Assembly (NCBI GenBank): GCA_002118135.1
Contig: BDIU01000349.1
Span: forward strand, 1-64,000
DNA from: Trebouxia sp. TZW2008
Lineage: Eukaryota > Chlorophyta > Trebouxiophyceae > Trebouxiales > Trebouxiaceae
Direction of reading: 5' to 3'
Length of the DNA stretch: 64,000 nucleotides
This document shows, piece by piece, positions 45,201 to 60,200 of the stretch; position 1 is the first letter of the stretch; each line of letters opens with the position of its first letter. The notes beneath the pieces were generated by a model. It had not been told where the DNA came from. It saw only the letters and a program-made list of their open reading frames with translations, and ran no database searches. Made by a program: the position numbers and the translations under genes.

Positions 45201-48200
45201 TGACATCAGAGAAGGAGGCTGCAGTGGCAGAGTTGCAAGCAGCTGCTTCCATAGACGCCACACGGCAGGTCCAGGTGAGACGCCTGAACCAAGTTATCTT
45301 GACAAGGTCCTGTTCATTGTGACAATGTGCCATTCGGCAGATGCAGGTGAGACATCTGAGTTGCAATACCTAAAAAGTCCGCATCATTGTGTGTCAATGA
45401 GGTTTACCCATGCACTTCTGCTTTTGCCCTCAAGTTGTCATTGACAGTAGGACATCCTTGCCATGGCGCATGCTGACATCATCTGCTTCTGGTGTTGCGT
45501 ATAGGCACAGGCTCATGCAGACGAGCACATCAGCTTGCAGGCACGAAGACTAGCAACAGTCTCAGAGCAGCTAGAGCAGGCCAATTCACAGTCTCTGCAG
45601 CTAAGCACTTCTCTGAAGCATGCCCACGACCTGATTTCTCACTCTTGCATGCAGGCACAGGCTCATGCAGACGAGCACATCAGCTTGCAAGCACGAAGGC
45701 TAGCAACAGTCTCAGAGCAGCTAGAGCAGGCCAATGCACAGTCTCTGCAGCTAAGCACTTCTCTGAAGCATGCCCATGACCTGGAGAGCAGCCACAAGTG
45801 GCAGCGGGAGGCTCTACAGCGCAAGCTGACTGTCTGTGAGGCAGATGTGCGGGGCCTGGAGGCCAAGCTGTCAGCTGCACACATGGAGAATGCAGGTTTG
45901 CCTGCTCACTCCCGACCTAGTTCCAAGGCAACAGCACAGCATTTGTCTGCACACTTGCGTGTCTCTCATTACCGACCCCTACTTCTAGGGCAAAAGCACA
46001 GCGCTCGCCTGCATAGTTGCATGCCTCCCGTTATTGTCTAGGCTGGGTCGCAAGCATCAAGCACTGTCCTCCTGTGTAGTTAGGATCTACGCACAGGCTT
46101 GTCCTTAAGCTTGGACTGCAAACATGCTTTGAAACGGACTGGCTCCTGTCATAAGGCCAGCATAGTTCCATGCTGGAGCAAGCAAACCCAAGCCTGCATG
46201 CCTCAGTGTATGCACATGCCAGATTACCAAGGGGCCCCATCCTGCACTAGACTGCAAGCAGCAGGCATACCTTTCGTGAGTCGCACAGCCCCTGCAGGTA
46301 CAGCAGATGCAAGCAGATCCCAGACTGTGGAAGAAGCACTGGACCAGCGAGATGCTGAGATCCGGGCCTACTTTGACACCCACGTGCTGAAGCATGTGCT
46401 CCACCCAGACCACCAGAAGCGTTCCCTGGCTCTGACGAGAGAGATCTGTGGCCTGAAGGTTGCGCATCAGCAGCTGATTGCTGCCCATGCTGCTGCTAAG
46501 AGGAATGCTGGTGCTGCTGCTACACAGTCAGCCACCTTGAGGCAACAGCTGCAAGTATGTCACAGGGCTTTGGCACAGTAATGACAGCAATGTGGCAGCC
46601 AGTCTCCAAATGCCAGCCTTTGGGCGACTCGTTGCTGCAACCTCAAAATGCATGCTTTGCCTGCTCTGCACCAATTGTCCCTTTGTAACTGTGTACTCAC
46701 AACTCTGTTCCTGACTGAGCAGACTGGAACATAAGGTCCTCAAAGCAGTGGCAAGATGCAATTCCAATGTTGCAAAATGTGGATCAGGAAAACGAACTTC
46801 ACGCAATTGGTTGCAGACTCTAGAGGAACGGCACGCTGCACTGCAAGAAGCCAGGCACACCAGCACAGACCAACAGCCACCCTCAAGTGACTCAAGCACA
46901 CAGCTGGCCAGCAAGGCGCAGCAGGTGTATCAGCTGCAAGAGCAACTGCTACAGCACCGTCATAAGCTGGCCCTGCAAGACATCACTGTACAGGAGCTGA
47001 ACGGTGCTGTGCAATCTGCCAAGGCCCAAGCACAGCAGGCAGATGATGGTCACAGGTATTGCTGCTGTTGTGAGTGAGATGTTGATATGCATTTGACAAT
47101 GCACTAAGAACTTTCGGCGTCCAGTATGACCGCAGAACAAGGCTTGGATGCATGCATATCATACTTTCATCATGCAAAGCAGATCAGAGCAACAGCTTGT
47201 CCTAGAACAGTACTTGCTCAATGTGACAATTGCTCACCAAATAAGTTGGAATAACATTGTCCGGCAAGCAGTCGGCACATGCTCTTATGGGCATCAAAGC
47301 TATAGTTAGCGTCCTTGACACTGCAGGGCTCTTGAGCACTCAAGGCAGCAGCTGACTGAAGACTTTGCAAGCGAGCGGGAGACCCTGCTCAAGGAGATCG
47401 ATGTTGCGAAGCAACAGCAGCAGCAAGCCATTGCTCAAGCTAAACAAGGTGTCCTTTATTGTGCAAAACGCTTGTCAGAACGGCTATGTCACTAGATGTG
47501 CAAATCAGACAGAGCATGTGATGAGATCTCTTGAGTATAGTCAAGCCTGCATTGCGAGCAAACAAAGCCGATTAAATCTGGCCACAACTTGCAGCACAGC
47601 AAGGTGACACTGATGCTATCGCCCTGTAAGGACATTCGTGACATTTTGACTCATCTGGACATTGCCTGCTGCAGAAGCAGAAGCATCTCAGCAGGCCTTT
47701 GCTGCCCAGCTGCAAGATCTGCACCAGCAGTCAGATGCAGCAGTCAATGCTCGTCCCACTGCAGCTCAGTACAATCAGGTACACCTTCACAGATTACTTT
47801 TTTGTCTTCCAACAGTCCTTGCTGATGTAGGATTGTAAGCCACAAGCAGCATGACTGGCGTTTGTACCATCATCACAATTCCTCTTCAAGCAATGTCACC
47901 ACTTCACTACAGCATTTGCCATCATCTCGTCACCAACCAAGGGCGCTGCTGTACTTCTATACATTGCAAGCATAGCCTTTCACTTCAATACCCACTCAAT
48001 TGCCAGATATGACATGCTTCAGTGGCCGATCTACATACGCATTGCATGTTGCTTCGTCAGGCACACCGTGTTCAGCTCATAATCCCTTGTAAACCGTCGA
48101 CCCTGAGCAGTGCACCAAGCTTAGATTGTTTGCGCCAGGTCATAGATGCAGCCAACACTGCTCAGGAGCAAAGACAGCAGATGGAAGAAGAGTGCAGCAT

Positions 48201-51200
48201 GCTGAGTCAGGAGAATCACAGACTGCAAGCTGCAGTGCAAAGGCTGGAGGGAGAGGTGAGTGAGCTCAAGGCTGAAGCTGAGACACGAGGCAGCGCGCTG
48301 GACAGCCTGGAGCAGACTCTAGGCAGGATTGAGCGCTCTGTCGAGAGCGGCAGAGACAGATCCCCATTGACAGGTGCTGCAACTGTGCTCTGACAATCAG
48401 TTCTGCTGCCTTGCTAGCTAAAATATCTGCTTGCCTGCATATGTTCTCAGGTGCTTGCTTGCTTTTATGTTGCTTTGCTTGCTGCTTGCTGACAGAGCAT
48501 GCTGGTCATCCAGTGTACCTGCACTTCCCTGGGAGGAACCTGTTTGCAATGTACATTTCCTACTTGCTGTTGTCACAGAGACACAGACCTCTTGCCTGCC
48601 GACAACTTTGACGACACTTTGACTCCGTATACAGGTTGTCACTTGCACACGCTGCATATGTTGTTGCTGTTGTGGTACAGGGGGGCATCACAGGGGGGCT
48701 GCAGGAAAGGGGCCTCAAGCAGCGGGTGTCAGTTTGGGTCAAAAGAACATTAGCCATGCAGATGCAGCTATGGCTGCTCTCTCACGTCAGCTGGTGCAAG
48801 CCAAGATGGCTGAAGCTGATGCCCAGCGTAAACACCGGTGAGAAAAGCAGCATGCTATCACAAGCAAGCTAAACACTGTGAATGCAGCAGGATGCAGGAA
48901 ACGGGCAATTGGCTTGCCTGCCAAAAACCTGCATGTCATTGTTTAGCAGGCCCCTTGCACTGCTGAAGAAATAAAAGCACAGCACAGACCATAAGGACAG
49001 CAGACAGCACCTGCTTTGCACAAATCAACATCATGTCTCTGCTTGCTGATGCTGAGACCTGTCCCATAGCATTTCTGAGGTTTGCCAGCAGTCTGTGCTT
49101 TATTGCAGTGAGCCATCTTGCCAGTTCAATTGACAGCGACTTCCAAATTGACAGGAAGGTGAAGGCGGCGCAGAGGCGTTATGCATGCATGACTGTCATT
49201 TGTCAAAGCTGATGTGACTTGTTGCATCTGCAGGGTGTCAGCACGAGCTGAGTTGACCTTGAGGCAGCGTTTGAGTCAAAGGGAGGACCGCATCTCTGAG
49301 CTGAAAGAAGCACTGTCTGACGCTGAGTCACGGCATTTGGGCAGAGCTTCAAGTCAGCATCGCTCCCGCCCAACATCGCCACAGCGCATTGGTTCCATGA
49401 CCCAACACCACACCCTCAGTCATGCTGACAGGGAGGAGATTCAGCACAGTGCATATGTCTCCACTCAGCACCAGCAGCGCTGTGTGCGCCAGCTGTCAGA
49501 GCAGAACCACAACAGGGCCGTCAGCCCTGAGGATTTTGAGAATGAGATAAGTCAAGAAACAGGGGGTAAGCTGCAGCATGAATCACCCAGGGCGTCAGAC
49601 GGTGCATTGCCCAGGCACAGGAAGGACAGCAATCTGGGTCCTCATTATCTGCACCAAGACTCAATAGTAGATGATGAAGATCAGCCAGGTCGTGCTTCAA
49701 AGCTGCCATATTTCCATGCTGAACCGCAGTCACAGGCAGGGCAGGCTCAGCAAAGCCCTGCTGTCGAGACTGGGGCTCAGCCGCCAGCAGAGCTGCACAC
49801 AAGCAAGACTATGGTTCAAGGAAGCAAACCCAATGCAGATCTGCCTACAGGGCGTGATCAGACAGCAGAGTATTCATCACAAATTCCTTTAGGTAAGCTC
49901 TCTGGGCTCCTGTCCATGCTCCGCATCAACCACAAGTGTTGCCAAAGCCAAGACTGGCATTGGCACTGCACAAGATCAAGACACCATGCACACTTATTGC
50001 ATGCAGCTCCTGTGGTCCAGTCTCCTTGAACCCAAATGCATTTTGTATGCATGGGCAAGAGCGCAGCCTGCACATTGTAATCCTTCAGCCACACCAACAG
50101 GCATGACTTTTTTGCCTTTTGAGGAACCAGCTGCAATTAGCCACGCCTCCCACTCCTGCAAACCACAAACAAGCCAGAGCAAACATAGATTTGCCAAGCA
50201 CCTGCATGCTACAATACAAACCCATAACTCATTGGCAGCTGCTCTGCTTCAAGAAACTAGCTCAACTAACTAGCCAGCATTCAGTAGGAAGCCCAGCAAG
50301 CTTTTCAACGCTAGTTCTTCACAGCTTTAGCTGCCAAGAACAAATCTGCTGTGCAGCCTGCAAAATCAGCATACCTTATTTCACCTGAGTATGCACAAGT
50401 GAAGCTGCAATCCGAACACTCAAGTCGTCTGCCGGAAGTGCCTCAGTTGGCTTGACCTAAACTGTGTGATGTGATGAGACTGCAACAAGGGAATGATGCA
50501 GGGGCTAGGGGCAGGATGCACAGCTCCAGGGGTCATAGAAGCCCTCAGCAGCTGGCAGGCCAGGTCTCAGATCTCAAGATTCAGCTGGCCAAACGGGATG
50601 CTGAAGTGGATTACCTTGAGGCCCAATTGGCAGAGGCTGTTGCTGCCAACAGGCCTCAACCCACACCACAGATGGACAGCACTAATGCTGAGGCGAGCCG
50701 ACAACAGCAGAACCAATCGTTGCATCAAAACACGTCAAAAGGCAGACACAATTTGCGTTTTGCACTTGCTAAGCAGAGCTTTAGGTATAGCCAAGCAGGC
50801 TGCTTTTGCAAGCGCTTCAGCAGCATTTTCTTTAAGCTCCACTTAAGTGGCCATAAGGACTTCCAAAAGGTATGCACATTACTGAGAGTGTGCAACACAA
50901 CAAGTACCGTCACTCATTCCGCTTGCATGCTGTGTTTCTGCACGTATACTCTTACGGCTTTTGGCTCTGCAGGCGATTGAGGACTTGGCAGCTAGAGCAC
51001 AAGAGCTTGAGAGCTCCCTACAGCAAGTGCAGCGGGAATGTGCTGAGGCAGTCACAGCAGCTTTGGCTGTCGTGGGCCGCCCCAACACCCCTAGAGGGTC
51101 CCCAAGATCCTCAGACGAAAGCACTGCAACTGCCAGTGTCACAGCTGTTGTCAAGCAGTTGGTAGACAAGCTGAAGGTACGGGATTCAAACCTCTGTGTT

Positions 51201-54200
51201 GCCTGTTCTGCTAGGAACTGCAAATTTGAGGGCATTGTGTATGTCAGCCAAGGTTTGGGTTTGTATGCAAGATATCATAGCAGGGGCATTAGGGGTGCAT
51301 AGTCAGTATGCTGACTGTACCTGCACCAAGAGACAGCGCATGCAGGCTCACCAGAAATAACTTTCTGGGGATCTACTCTACCCAAAAAGGAAAGCTTTCT
51401 GGGGATCTGCTCCACGCAGAAAAAACCTTGAAAGCACTCAGCTAATTAGTTGCTTGTGTACAATGTCATCTGCTCCACCTCACTGAAAGAGACATTGCAG
51501 GTCCTGAGCAACATTCATGCAGAATGTAAACTTTGCGTATGCTTAGCTTGAGTCCAGCTGCTGGATATTTCTTGCTGGCAGGAGCGTGATGCAAGCATGA
51601 AGAGACTGAGGGCTGTTGCCAAAACAGCAACTGAGAAGGCCTCCAAGGAAAGGGCAATTGCAGCAGCCCAGCCCCTTGAGTCCTCTCAGAGGGCAGTCAT
51701 CAGAGACCTCAGCCTGAGAGTGGCCAACTTGACCAGGGTCAATAATCAGCTGAAAGAAGAGCGAGAGCGGGCGCAGGTGAGCGCTGTACAGACTCAATCT
51801 TCAGTAGGCGTCGCAGACTGCATTGTGTTATCTGCAAGAAAGTGGCTGTGTCAACGAGCAGTGACTGACTACTGAGTCTCAGAGTGGCCAACTTGTCTAG
51901 GGTCAACAACCAGCTGAAAGAGGAGAACGAGCGAGCACAGGTTGGTGTTCAACTTGCTGGATGCTGTTATATGATCAGCACATACCTTTTGGGTGCATGG
52001 TGTGCTTTGAAAGGTACTGTTCAGTACAAACTGGCAATGTCCCAGATTGTTCATGCATTCACTAGCAACCAAGACAACTTCTAACATCACAAATGCGTTA
52101 GATGTGCAGGTTTTCATGATTTTTGCAGCTGACTCATGCCCTATGCAGCTACAATGGCCCTTGGTTGCCCTTGTTTTGCTTTTTTAGCTTTTGTTGTCAT
52201 GCCTTTTCCTCTGATCATTAATGGCTGCTTACTGTGCACCAGAAAGCACGAACCGCTCTGCGCACGGCATTGCGCATGCTGATGTTGCTCACGCCCATTC
52301 AACTGCACTTGACATGTCAGCGACATGCTCCACAAGACCTGTTGCTTTTAGGAGCGGCTGCGCACCTTGAGAGCGTCCCTGGGCTCGTCCAAGAACCCGG
52401 CTGCTCAAGAGGGTCTTCCTACACATCCAGTCAGGCCCCCCAAGGGTCTCAACCCCATTCCCGGTCAGCCCACACCAGCAGCAAGAAGATCAAGAGCATC
52501 TTCAGTCAGCGTCCCTGCCCCTGAAGGAGCCTTAGTCATTGCTCGTACCAGTTCTGAGGCAGCTGATGACAGCCCTGGGGCTGTACCAAGCAGCCCTGGG
52601 GCTGTGCCAAACCGCACTGCCCTAGATGATGCCCTGCCCCAGGGGCGGTTGCTAGAGGCCCAGGCTGTACAGGGGCTGTGCCAGCTGCTGGAGCACCACC
52701 TTGTAGTGCTGGACCAGTCTCAGAGGCCGCTGGGCAGTCTGCTGCAGGCTGACAATGCAGAAGCAAGCTCACAAGGTTTGTCAGCTTCCTTCTGACATCA
52801 CTGCTATGTCTATGGGATTGGTGCCCACGATCTGCTGCAGACATGGGTATGAAAGTGGCCAAGTGACCCGTCGACTATTTGCAGAAGTGACTGCTTGCTT
52901 GCATCGAGTTGCTGCTGTGATAATTTGCTATTCTGTGCCAGTTTTGGCTGGAAGTGCTGCAGCCTGTCTTCATCAGGCTGATGCAGCAAGCTACCAGCAA
53001 CTCTGGATGACTGGACATCTCATTTGTTGAGCGTGCCAGCATATGGAGCCTGTAATCAGCATGAGAGCAATCACTACTCAAAAGGCTATTCTGACAGCCA
53101 GGGAAGCCAAAGTGAGTCAATGCGCGTGGCAGGTCCTGGCAGCAGCAGCGGTGGCCACCTCCAACGATACTTATGGCACATTGTCATTGAGACTTGCCGT
53201 CTGCCTTTCCAAATGACAAGCCAGTGGGCACGCACAGTCTCACATCACTTCACTGTGACACAGAGGCAGCAGTCCAACTAGTACGAAACTGGGTGAGTTT
53301 TGCCTGCTGACATTTCATTGCAATGCAGAGGCAGCTGTGCCAAAAGCAGCAGCCAGTGAGGCCAAGCTGAGTCAAGGAGCGCGCCAAGCTTTGGCAGCGG
53401 CAGCGGTGGCCACCTCTGCAGAGTTGACTGCCATGAGGTCCACCCTGCAGGTTTTGTCCTCCCACCTGGATGCCCTCCAGGCTGGTCAGGCTGAGCCTGC
53501 TGCAAAAGGTCTGTGCCTGTACTGTACTGTGACGCCTGCTGCCCTTCACAGACTGTATAGCATCTGGACATTGAACAGAGGATACGCAGGAACAGATCTA
53601 CACATTTGCTCTGCCAAGGCACATGGCACACTCACTGACACTCTGTGCCTGTGTTGTCTACAGCTGTGGCATCATCCAAGCTTCATCGCACCGCAGGCAA
53701 ACAATGTTGCCATCTGGTGCCACCCTGTAAGAACATTTTTTTTGTTGCAGGCAACCCAGGGTCTGATCAGGAGGCTGATGACTGCACAGAAGATGGCCAG
53801 ACTCCTAAGCAGCCTATGTTGGCGCTGCCTGCACCGCCAGCCCAGTCGACCCAGGAGACAGCAGCACAGACCACAGCTGTGTCCACGCATTGTCTGTCGC
53901 CTGAGGCGTCTACAATTCACGTAACCATTCCTTTGCAAGCCTACGCATACAGTATTGCCTTCTGATGAGCTGACACTTAAGACCTGGATTTTGCATTTCA
54001 TTGCATATGGATTGTGCTCAATGGGTTCAAGTATGCGTGTGAAGTTTCTGACCAACAGGGCTGTACCCGAGATGTTTGAATGCAGCTGTGGCCAGCCCTG
54101 TTCTTCAGGTGTGCATTGACCAAAATGACATGGTGTTTCATGCTGATGCATGACCTAGCCTAAAGACAGTAGCACCAGCGCAGCTACTCATCCCTCGCTT

Positions 54201-57200
54201 TGCCTCGATTGTGCTTGATCAGCTGAGCTGTATTGCAAATGGAGTGAGACATGATGCAGCAGCAGCAGCATTGCTGACATAATAGCTCATGTAAGGGTTA
54301 GAGCGGTGTCTGTGGCAGTCAAGATGCACAAAGGAAAGCGTCTGAGGCTCTGCTGCCATGTCAATGTTGCCAATTACAGCTTCCTATGTGACAGCAGGAT
54401 AGCCTTGCGGCAGAGCAACTGCAGCAGGCAGCTGATAGGGCCCAGAAATGGAAGTCGCGCTGCCTGAAGCTGAGGCAGGACATTGCAGCAGCACAGACTT
54501 CTGCTGCATCTCAAGAGGCTGCCCTGAATGTAAGCTTCGCTATTTTGCAATCACAGTCAAACATGCCATGGTGTGTTCTACAGCTTACTTACCTTGTTTA
54601 CCTTGTTTGGCTCCCTTGAGCAAGGGGGACGCGTCACTGTGCTTATGATGCACGCTGCTTGCGCATGCATCAGGATATGTGTGCTTACCTTGTTTACCTT
54701 GTTTGGCTCCCTTGAGCAAGGGGGACGCGTCACTGTGCTTATGATCATCACGGCAGCAGGCATGGGCACAGGTCTGCTCAACAAAGTTGTGTTTTGATCT
54801 GTCGCAGGAGCGACTGACACACCTAGAGAAGGCTTCAGAGGAGCTGAGTCAGCAGCACCACAAGGAGATTGCCCACCTGGAATCTGCCTTGGCAGGTGCC
54901 GAGGCAGCCAAGAAGCAGATGCAGGAACAGCAGGCTCAGCACAGCACAGCAGGGGAATCTGACCTGCAGGCCGCCAATGCTGCACAGGCAGAGGCTGAGG
55001 CCAGGGCTCTTTCACTGCAAGGGCAGATTGACACCTTAAGGGCCCAGGCTGCAGCGTCACGGTCTTACCTGCAAGATGAAGCCAACTCGCTTAAAGTATG
55101 ACAACTCCCCTACCCCTTGGAGTCCCTGTGGGGTGTCCTTGATCTCTCTTTGTGGTTCCCTTTGGAGGTTTGTAGGGTTCTCTTGGGGGTCCCTGCAGAT
55201 GTCTCCAAGTAGTACAGCTTGCGGATTGCTTACAATTTGCAGATGCCTACAAAGATGCACTGCCAGTGTGGTGATGATCTCTGTGCTTGCTTCACGGATG
55301 CTGTGCAGCGTGTCCAGCAACACTGCTGCCTGACCTGCTGTAGAGCCTGGAAACTCAGACTGACACGCGAGAAAATGTCACCCCTCCAAAGAACATGCCT
55401 AGTTTTCTTCCATCGAAGCCGACTGCCTTGATGTTTGCTCATGGGCATATTCCCAGCCAGCATCAATGTAATTTGCACACTGTACAAAAATTGCTGTCAA
55501 CGTTGCGCCAAGGGTCATGAGCGCTGCCATGGCTGTCTACCCCTAGCTACTTACTGTACTGCCAGTCGAGCATTCTGATGCTCACTGTTCATGGCCGCAG
55601 TCTGCGCTTGCAAAGGAGAAGAGTGAGCGGGCCAGAATTGTGCTGTCCCTACGGGACACCATCACAGGGCTGAAGCAGGCCGGCGATGTGGAGGGCCGCC
55701 TTAAGGCAGACCTGGTGCAGACTCACGAAGACCTAGCATCTGCTAGGGCCACCCAGGTCAGACCAATTACTTTTGTGTTGCATCAATCGTGATTTGGACA
55801 TTGATATAGAGCAAGGCATACATTGCTTGAATTAAGTGTAAAGACTGCCAACACTGCATGTATTGGAAAAGCTGCAGCATTGTTTGCCATGCTCATGCTT
55901 TTCTTCTCAGAGCTGGCTGTCTTTGTCATGTTTGACATTCTGCAAATTGCAAGTCATCTGGTTTGATGAGTTTCAAGACTTCAACGTGGATGTTTGAAGC
56001 CTTGATCTATCACCGTGAGCTTGAACTGAGTGTACTCAGGCAGTGCTGCATGACAACCGGTGTCAGCAAGACACAACAGATTCTGCTGCTGCACAAACGA
56101 CGATTGATCTGCAAAGCTCGGAAACATCTGGCTGGTTGCGCACATACTGAGCCACATCCTCATCTATTGCTTTCCGTTGCCTTCTAGGAACAGCTGGAGA
56201 TCAGATTGTCACAGAAGCGCTCTGAAGCCAAGTCCCTGGCAGGCAAGCTGGAGACTGCTCAGCGTCAGCTGAGTCAGCACACTGCAGACGCTCAGATGGC
56301 TCATCAGCAGTCCAGCCAGACCATGACGCAAGCACAACATCAGATCATAGCGTAAGCCTCCGCCTCTGTGCATCTGCTGCACAGAGTCGCACTGCCTCTT
56401 TTGGCGTAGTTAGCTGTGGCTTGCTCCTGCATCATGGGTCTAGCATGCAGTTTGATGCTTTGAATACACTGTGGATTTATACAAGCTTGCAAAGATGTCG
56501 TTGCTTGCTCAAACATCATGTGGTCAATTAAGTGGTCTGCTTGGTCCTCAGCATGCCTGCACACAAACATAGCCTGTAGTTTGACTGAATGATTGCAAGG
56601 CCCTCTTGCACACACAGGCAGCCGTTTACAGTCAGTCAGGATTAGGGCAGGCAAAGTGAGTGATTGACAGACAGGAGCAAGCGTCACATGTGCCTGTGTA
56701 TGATCTGCCTGCCAACTGCTGACATAACATGCGCATTAGCGCTGCATTCAGCACAGGTGTGATGATGCTGCAGGCTGCAGAGCCAGCTGAAAGAGGCCGG
56801 CAGCAGCACTGCAGAGCTGGCTGGCAAGCTCAGTGCTGTGCAGCATGAGCTCAATGAAGGTATGCTGTGCTTGCAGCTGCCACCGTCAAATGTTCTGCAG
56901 CAATACAACTCAGCGTGTTGTGATCAGCAGCAAAACGGTGAGTCCTGCAATGCTTGTTTGCATCACAACTAGCGGAACCCTGTGTCTCAGGTCCTTTTGT
57001 GCTGGCTGCAGCAAGTGAAGGCAGAAACAACCTGGAGAAGGAGGTGACTCGCCTGGAGCAGCTCAACAGGGACATTAAGTCTGCCTGTCAAGAGCTCCAG
57101 GCCACTGTTGATGACCTTGCCAGGTAGCCCATCATCATACTATCAATGCAGGACTTGCACAAAAGCTGATCAATGATGCTTACTTACACACTATAAGAAG

Positions 57201-60200
57201 ACAGAAAGCCTTTCTTGTGGGGCGCAGTCTAGGAAGATCAACAGTAATGCTTGAGGAGCACCTCTAGCTGGTCTCTGCAATCTGGCCGTTACTGCAAATG
57301 CTGCAAGCTGTTAGCCTAACGCAACCTAGTGACAGAGATGTGTAAGCAAGCTCTTGAGTCAGGGCAAATGTTGGTGTATGGCGTGTCTGCAGGGACCGGC
57401 AAGACAGTGCCTCTGCTAAGTGGGAAGCCCTCATGAGATGCCGCCGCCACCGCACTGCTGTTCAACAGATGCAAGGCGACCTTCAGGTCAGCCCTGCAAC
57501 CAATGACTGCTCGCTTGTTCAATCTCTCAGCGTCGTCTCAGCTGCATTCAATGCATGCAACTCAGCATGATATGGTACATAATCACCAGTAGCATACTGC
57601 TTGCGAACTGCCCCCACAAACTGTTACAGAAATCGCCTGAGCTGACCCTTTTTATTTTTCAGTATCAATTGGTTCCATGGTGCTTGCTTACTGTTTGCAC
57701 AGTCATGCACCAGAACCCCCTTGCGACCTCCCCCAAGGCAGCGTCAGCTGACACGTGATCAGACAGCAGGCCTTTCAGTACGTCAATTGGCATGCAGGCG
57801 GCTGAGACTCACAACAGCAGCCTGTCAGAGGAGCTGAGCCGGGCAAGAGTCAGGGAGCAGCAAGCCATTGCCCAGGGTGACAGGCTCCAGAAGAAGCTTG
57901 ATGACCTGCAGCACTTCAGTGATACGGAGCGCCAGGTGAGCATATTGTCACATCATGGCCTTGTCTGATGCTGCTAACACATACGGAGGAAGTTTATGTA
58001 CAACGCCTGTGCATGACTTGCTTGGCACAACAGCTCAGACAAGTTGTGGGACGTGAGGGTTGCTGACAAACAGTTCATACTGAACGCTGTGGGTCGACGT
58101 GTGCTTGCTGTTCATCGCTGTTCACCATCTCATTGCAGCAGTATTTCTGTACTCCCAGCTATTGGATGCAAAACGTTTTTGTGATGTTACAGTGTAGCAC
58201 CTAGCCGCAGGGCATGTGGGGATGCTGATGTCTTGTCATGCTGATTTGCAGCAACTAGCAGAAAGGCATGTGGGCATGCTATCAGAGCTGGAACGGCGCA
58301 TGGAAGAAGAGCGGCAGGCCATGAAGCGTGAGGCAGCTGCCATGGCAGCTTCTGCAGCAGCTTCTGGGGAGGATCGAGCCCGGGCAGTCCTCTCAGCAAG
58401 GTCAGCTTCTTGGCTTGTCTGTGGCTGCAGCTTGTGCAATGTTTGATGATTTAGCTTATGTGATGTCATGCAGATTAGTACAGGCTGCTGGGGTTTATAA
58501 CCAAGCCGTGATCAAGTACGGTGTCAGTGTACACAACACACTGTGCATCCTGTCTTCTGCCTGATGTCCCTGCTGCATGGAACAAATAGCAGTAGATGCA
58601 CTCAAACATGCACACCTTAGCTGCCTGGCGCGAACATCAGCAATAGCTTGAAAATATGCATTCCAGCTACCCAATCCACTATATCTTGTGCATACTTAAT
58701 TGTATGTGACAAAAGGATGCATGCTGACCAAGCCAGCAAGTAGTACCACTTCATGGACGATCCTAGCAATGCCTGATGAATGTCTAGCTGACAACCTGAA
58801 CCACCCCCACTATTGCTGCACTACATGATACTCTCCTTGGCGTCCCATGCCTACTTGTTGGCACCATTAGCCAGCCTACTTGCCCTGCCTGCTTGAATGA
58901 TTGAAATGCAGAAAGTTTCATGATTACGCGGATTGAACGAGGCTCAGCAGAGCCCTTTCCAAGACATTGCAAACGCCAGTGACGAGCAGCAGCAGCTATC
59001 AGACAAGCTGGAGTCTTTGCATGGCTAGCTTGAGGCCTGCCAGAGCATCACCAATGTCAGCAACAATGTATTGGGTGTGTGCTCAGGCTTAATGAGGCCC
59101 AGCAGAGCGCTTTCCAGGACATCACAAACGTTGCCAAAGAGCGGCGGCAGCTGTCAGATGAGCTGGAGTCCTTGCGCAGTCAGTTCAAGGCCTACCAGAG
59201 GGTCAAGACCCGTGAGATCTCTTCACTGGATCACAGAGTGCGCATCTTGCTGCAGAGCCAGGCTGTTGCCGGCACCATGCGGCCAGATGAGTTGCCAAGC
59301 GCCTCTGCTGCTGCTGCTACGGCTGGGCAGCACAAGCCTGTGTCTGTAAGGTATGCTGCTTAGTTTCAATGCTACATTGTTCTGCTGGCTGTATACTGAC
59401 CATTGAGCTTGACTCTGGCCTGTGAATGGCACACTGCGGCCAAAAGAGCTGCCAACCGCCTCTGCTGCTGCTGCTGTTGCTGCTTGCTTGCAAGATACGT
59501 GCAACCAGCAAATGCTGCATGTTCACAGTCCAAGCGAGCTGGTGTCTGCATTGCAGGCCTGTCAAGAAGAGTGCCGCAGCCCACCATGGCAAGTCAGTCT
59601 TTGATGACAGCCTAACAGAGTCGGATGCCGGCACCAGCGCTGCCTCAGACAATGAAGATTTGTTCCCTGCGTTGTACCAGGCGCCCTTGGCTGGCCTCAT
59701 GTCAAAAGGTATTTGACAGCTGTAGGTGATTGTGTGTGACACACATGTTCTTCTGCACAATTCCCGTCAGGCAGGAGAAGGCCAACTATCCCTTTCATGG
59801 CAAGCATGCATGATAGTACGCACGACACACAAGCAGTGATGTACAACACTGTCATGTTGGACGTGTGCAAGTGCCTTGAGCATGTTCAGCACAGCATGGA
59901 ACAATCAGGCCATACACCACACTCAGCAACATGCTGCACTTGTTGCTATTTGCCCAGTATGCAAGGCGCAGCCTGCTAGCCTCACCACTGACAGCTAACA
60001 TTCCTTACACAGCCAAAACGCAGCCAAACATAGCCAACACAGCCAAATGCAAATTCTGTATGCTGGACGTGCAGGCAAGGTGCAGCATGCCAGCCTGACC
60101 GCAGCAGCAGAGGTGGGCATGGCTTTGGAAAGCGAAGCTGTGGCCTCAGCAGTCCGGGAAGCTGACTTTGAGCGTATGCAGCGGGAAGCTGCTGAGGCAG

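Noticed and set aside
51877..51939. Extra coiled-coil exon after exon 35
   Set aside because: It is a partial copy of the end of exon 35 (VANLSRVNNQLKEENERA) with no TGCAG acceptor; including it would repeat the same heptads and is unsupported.
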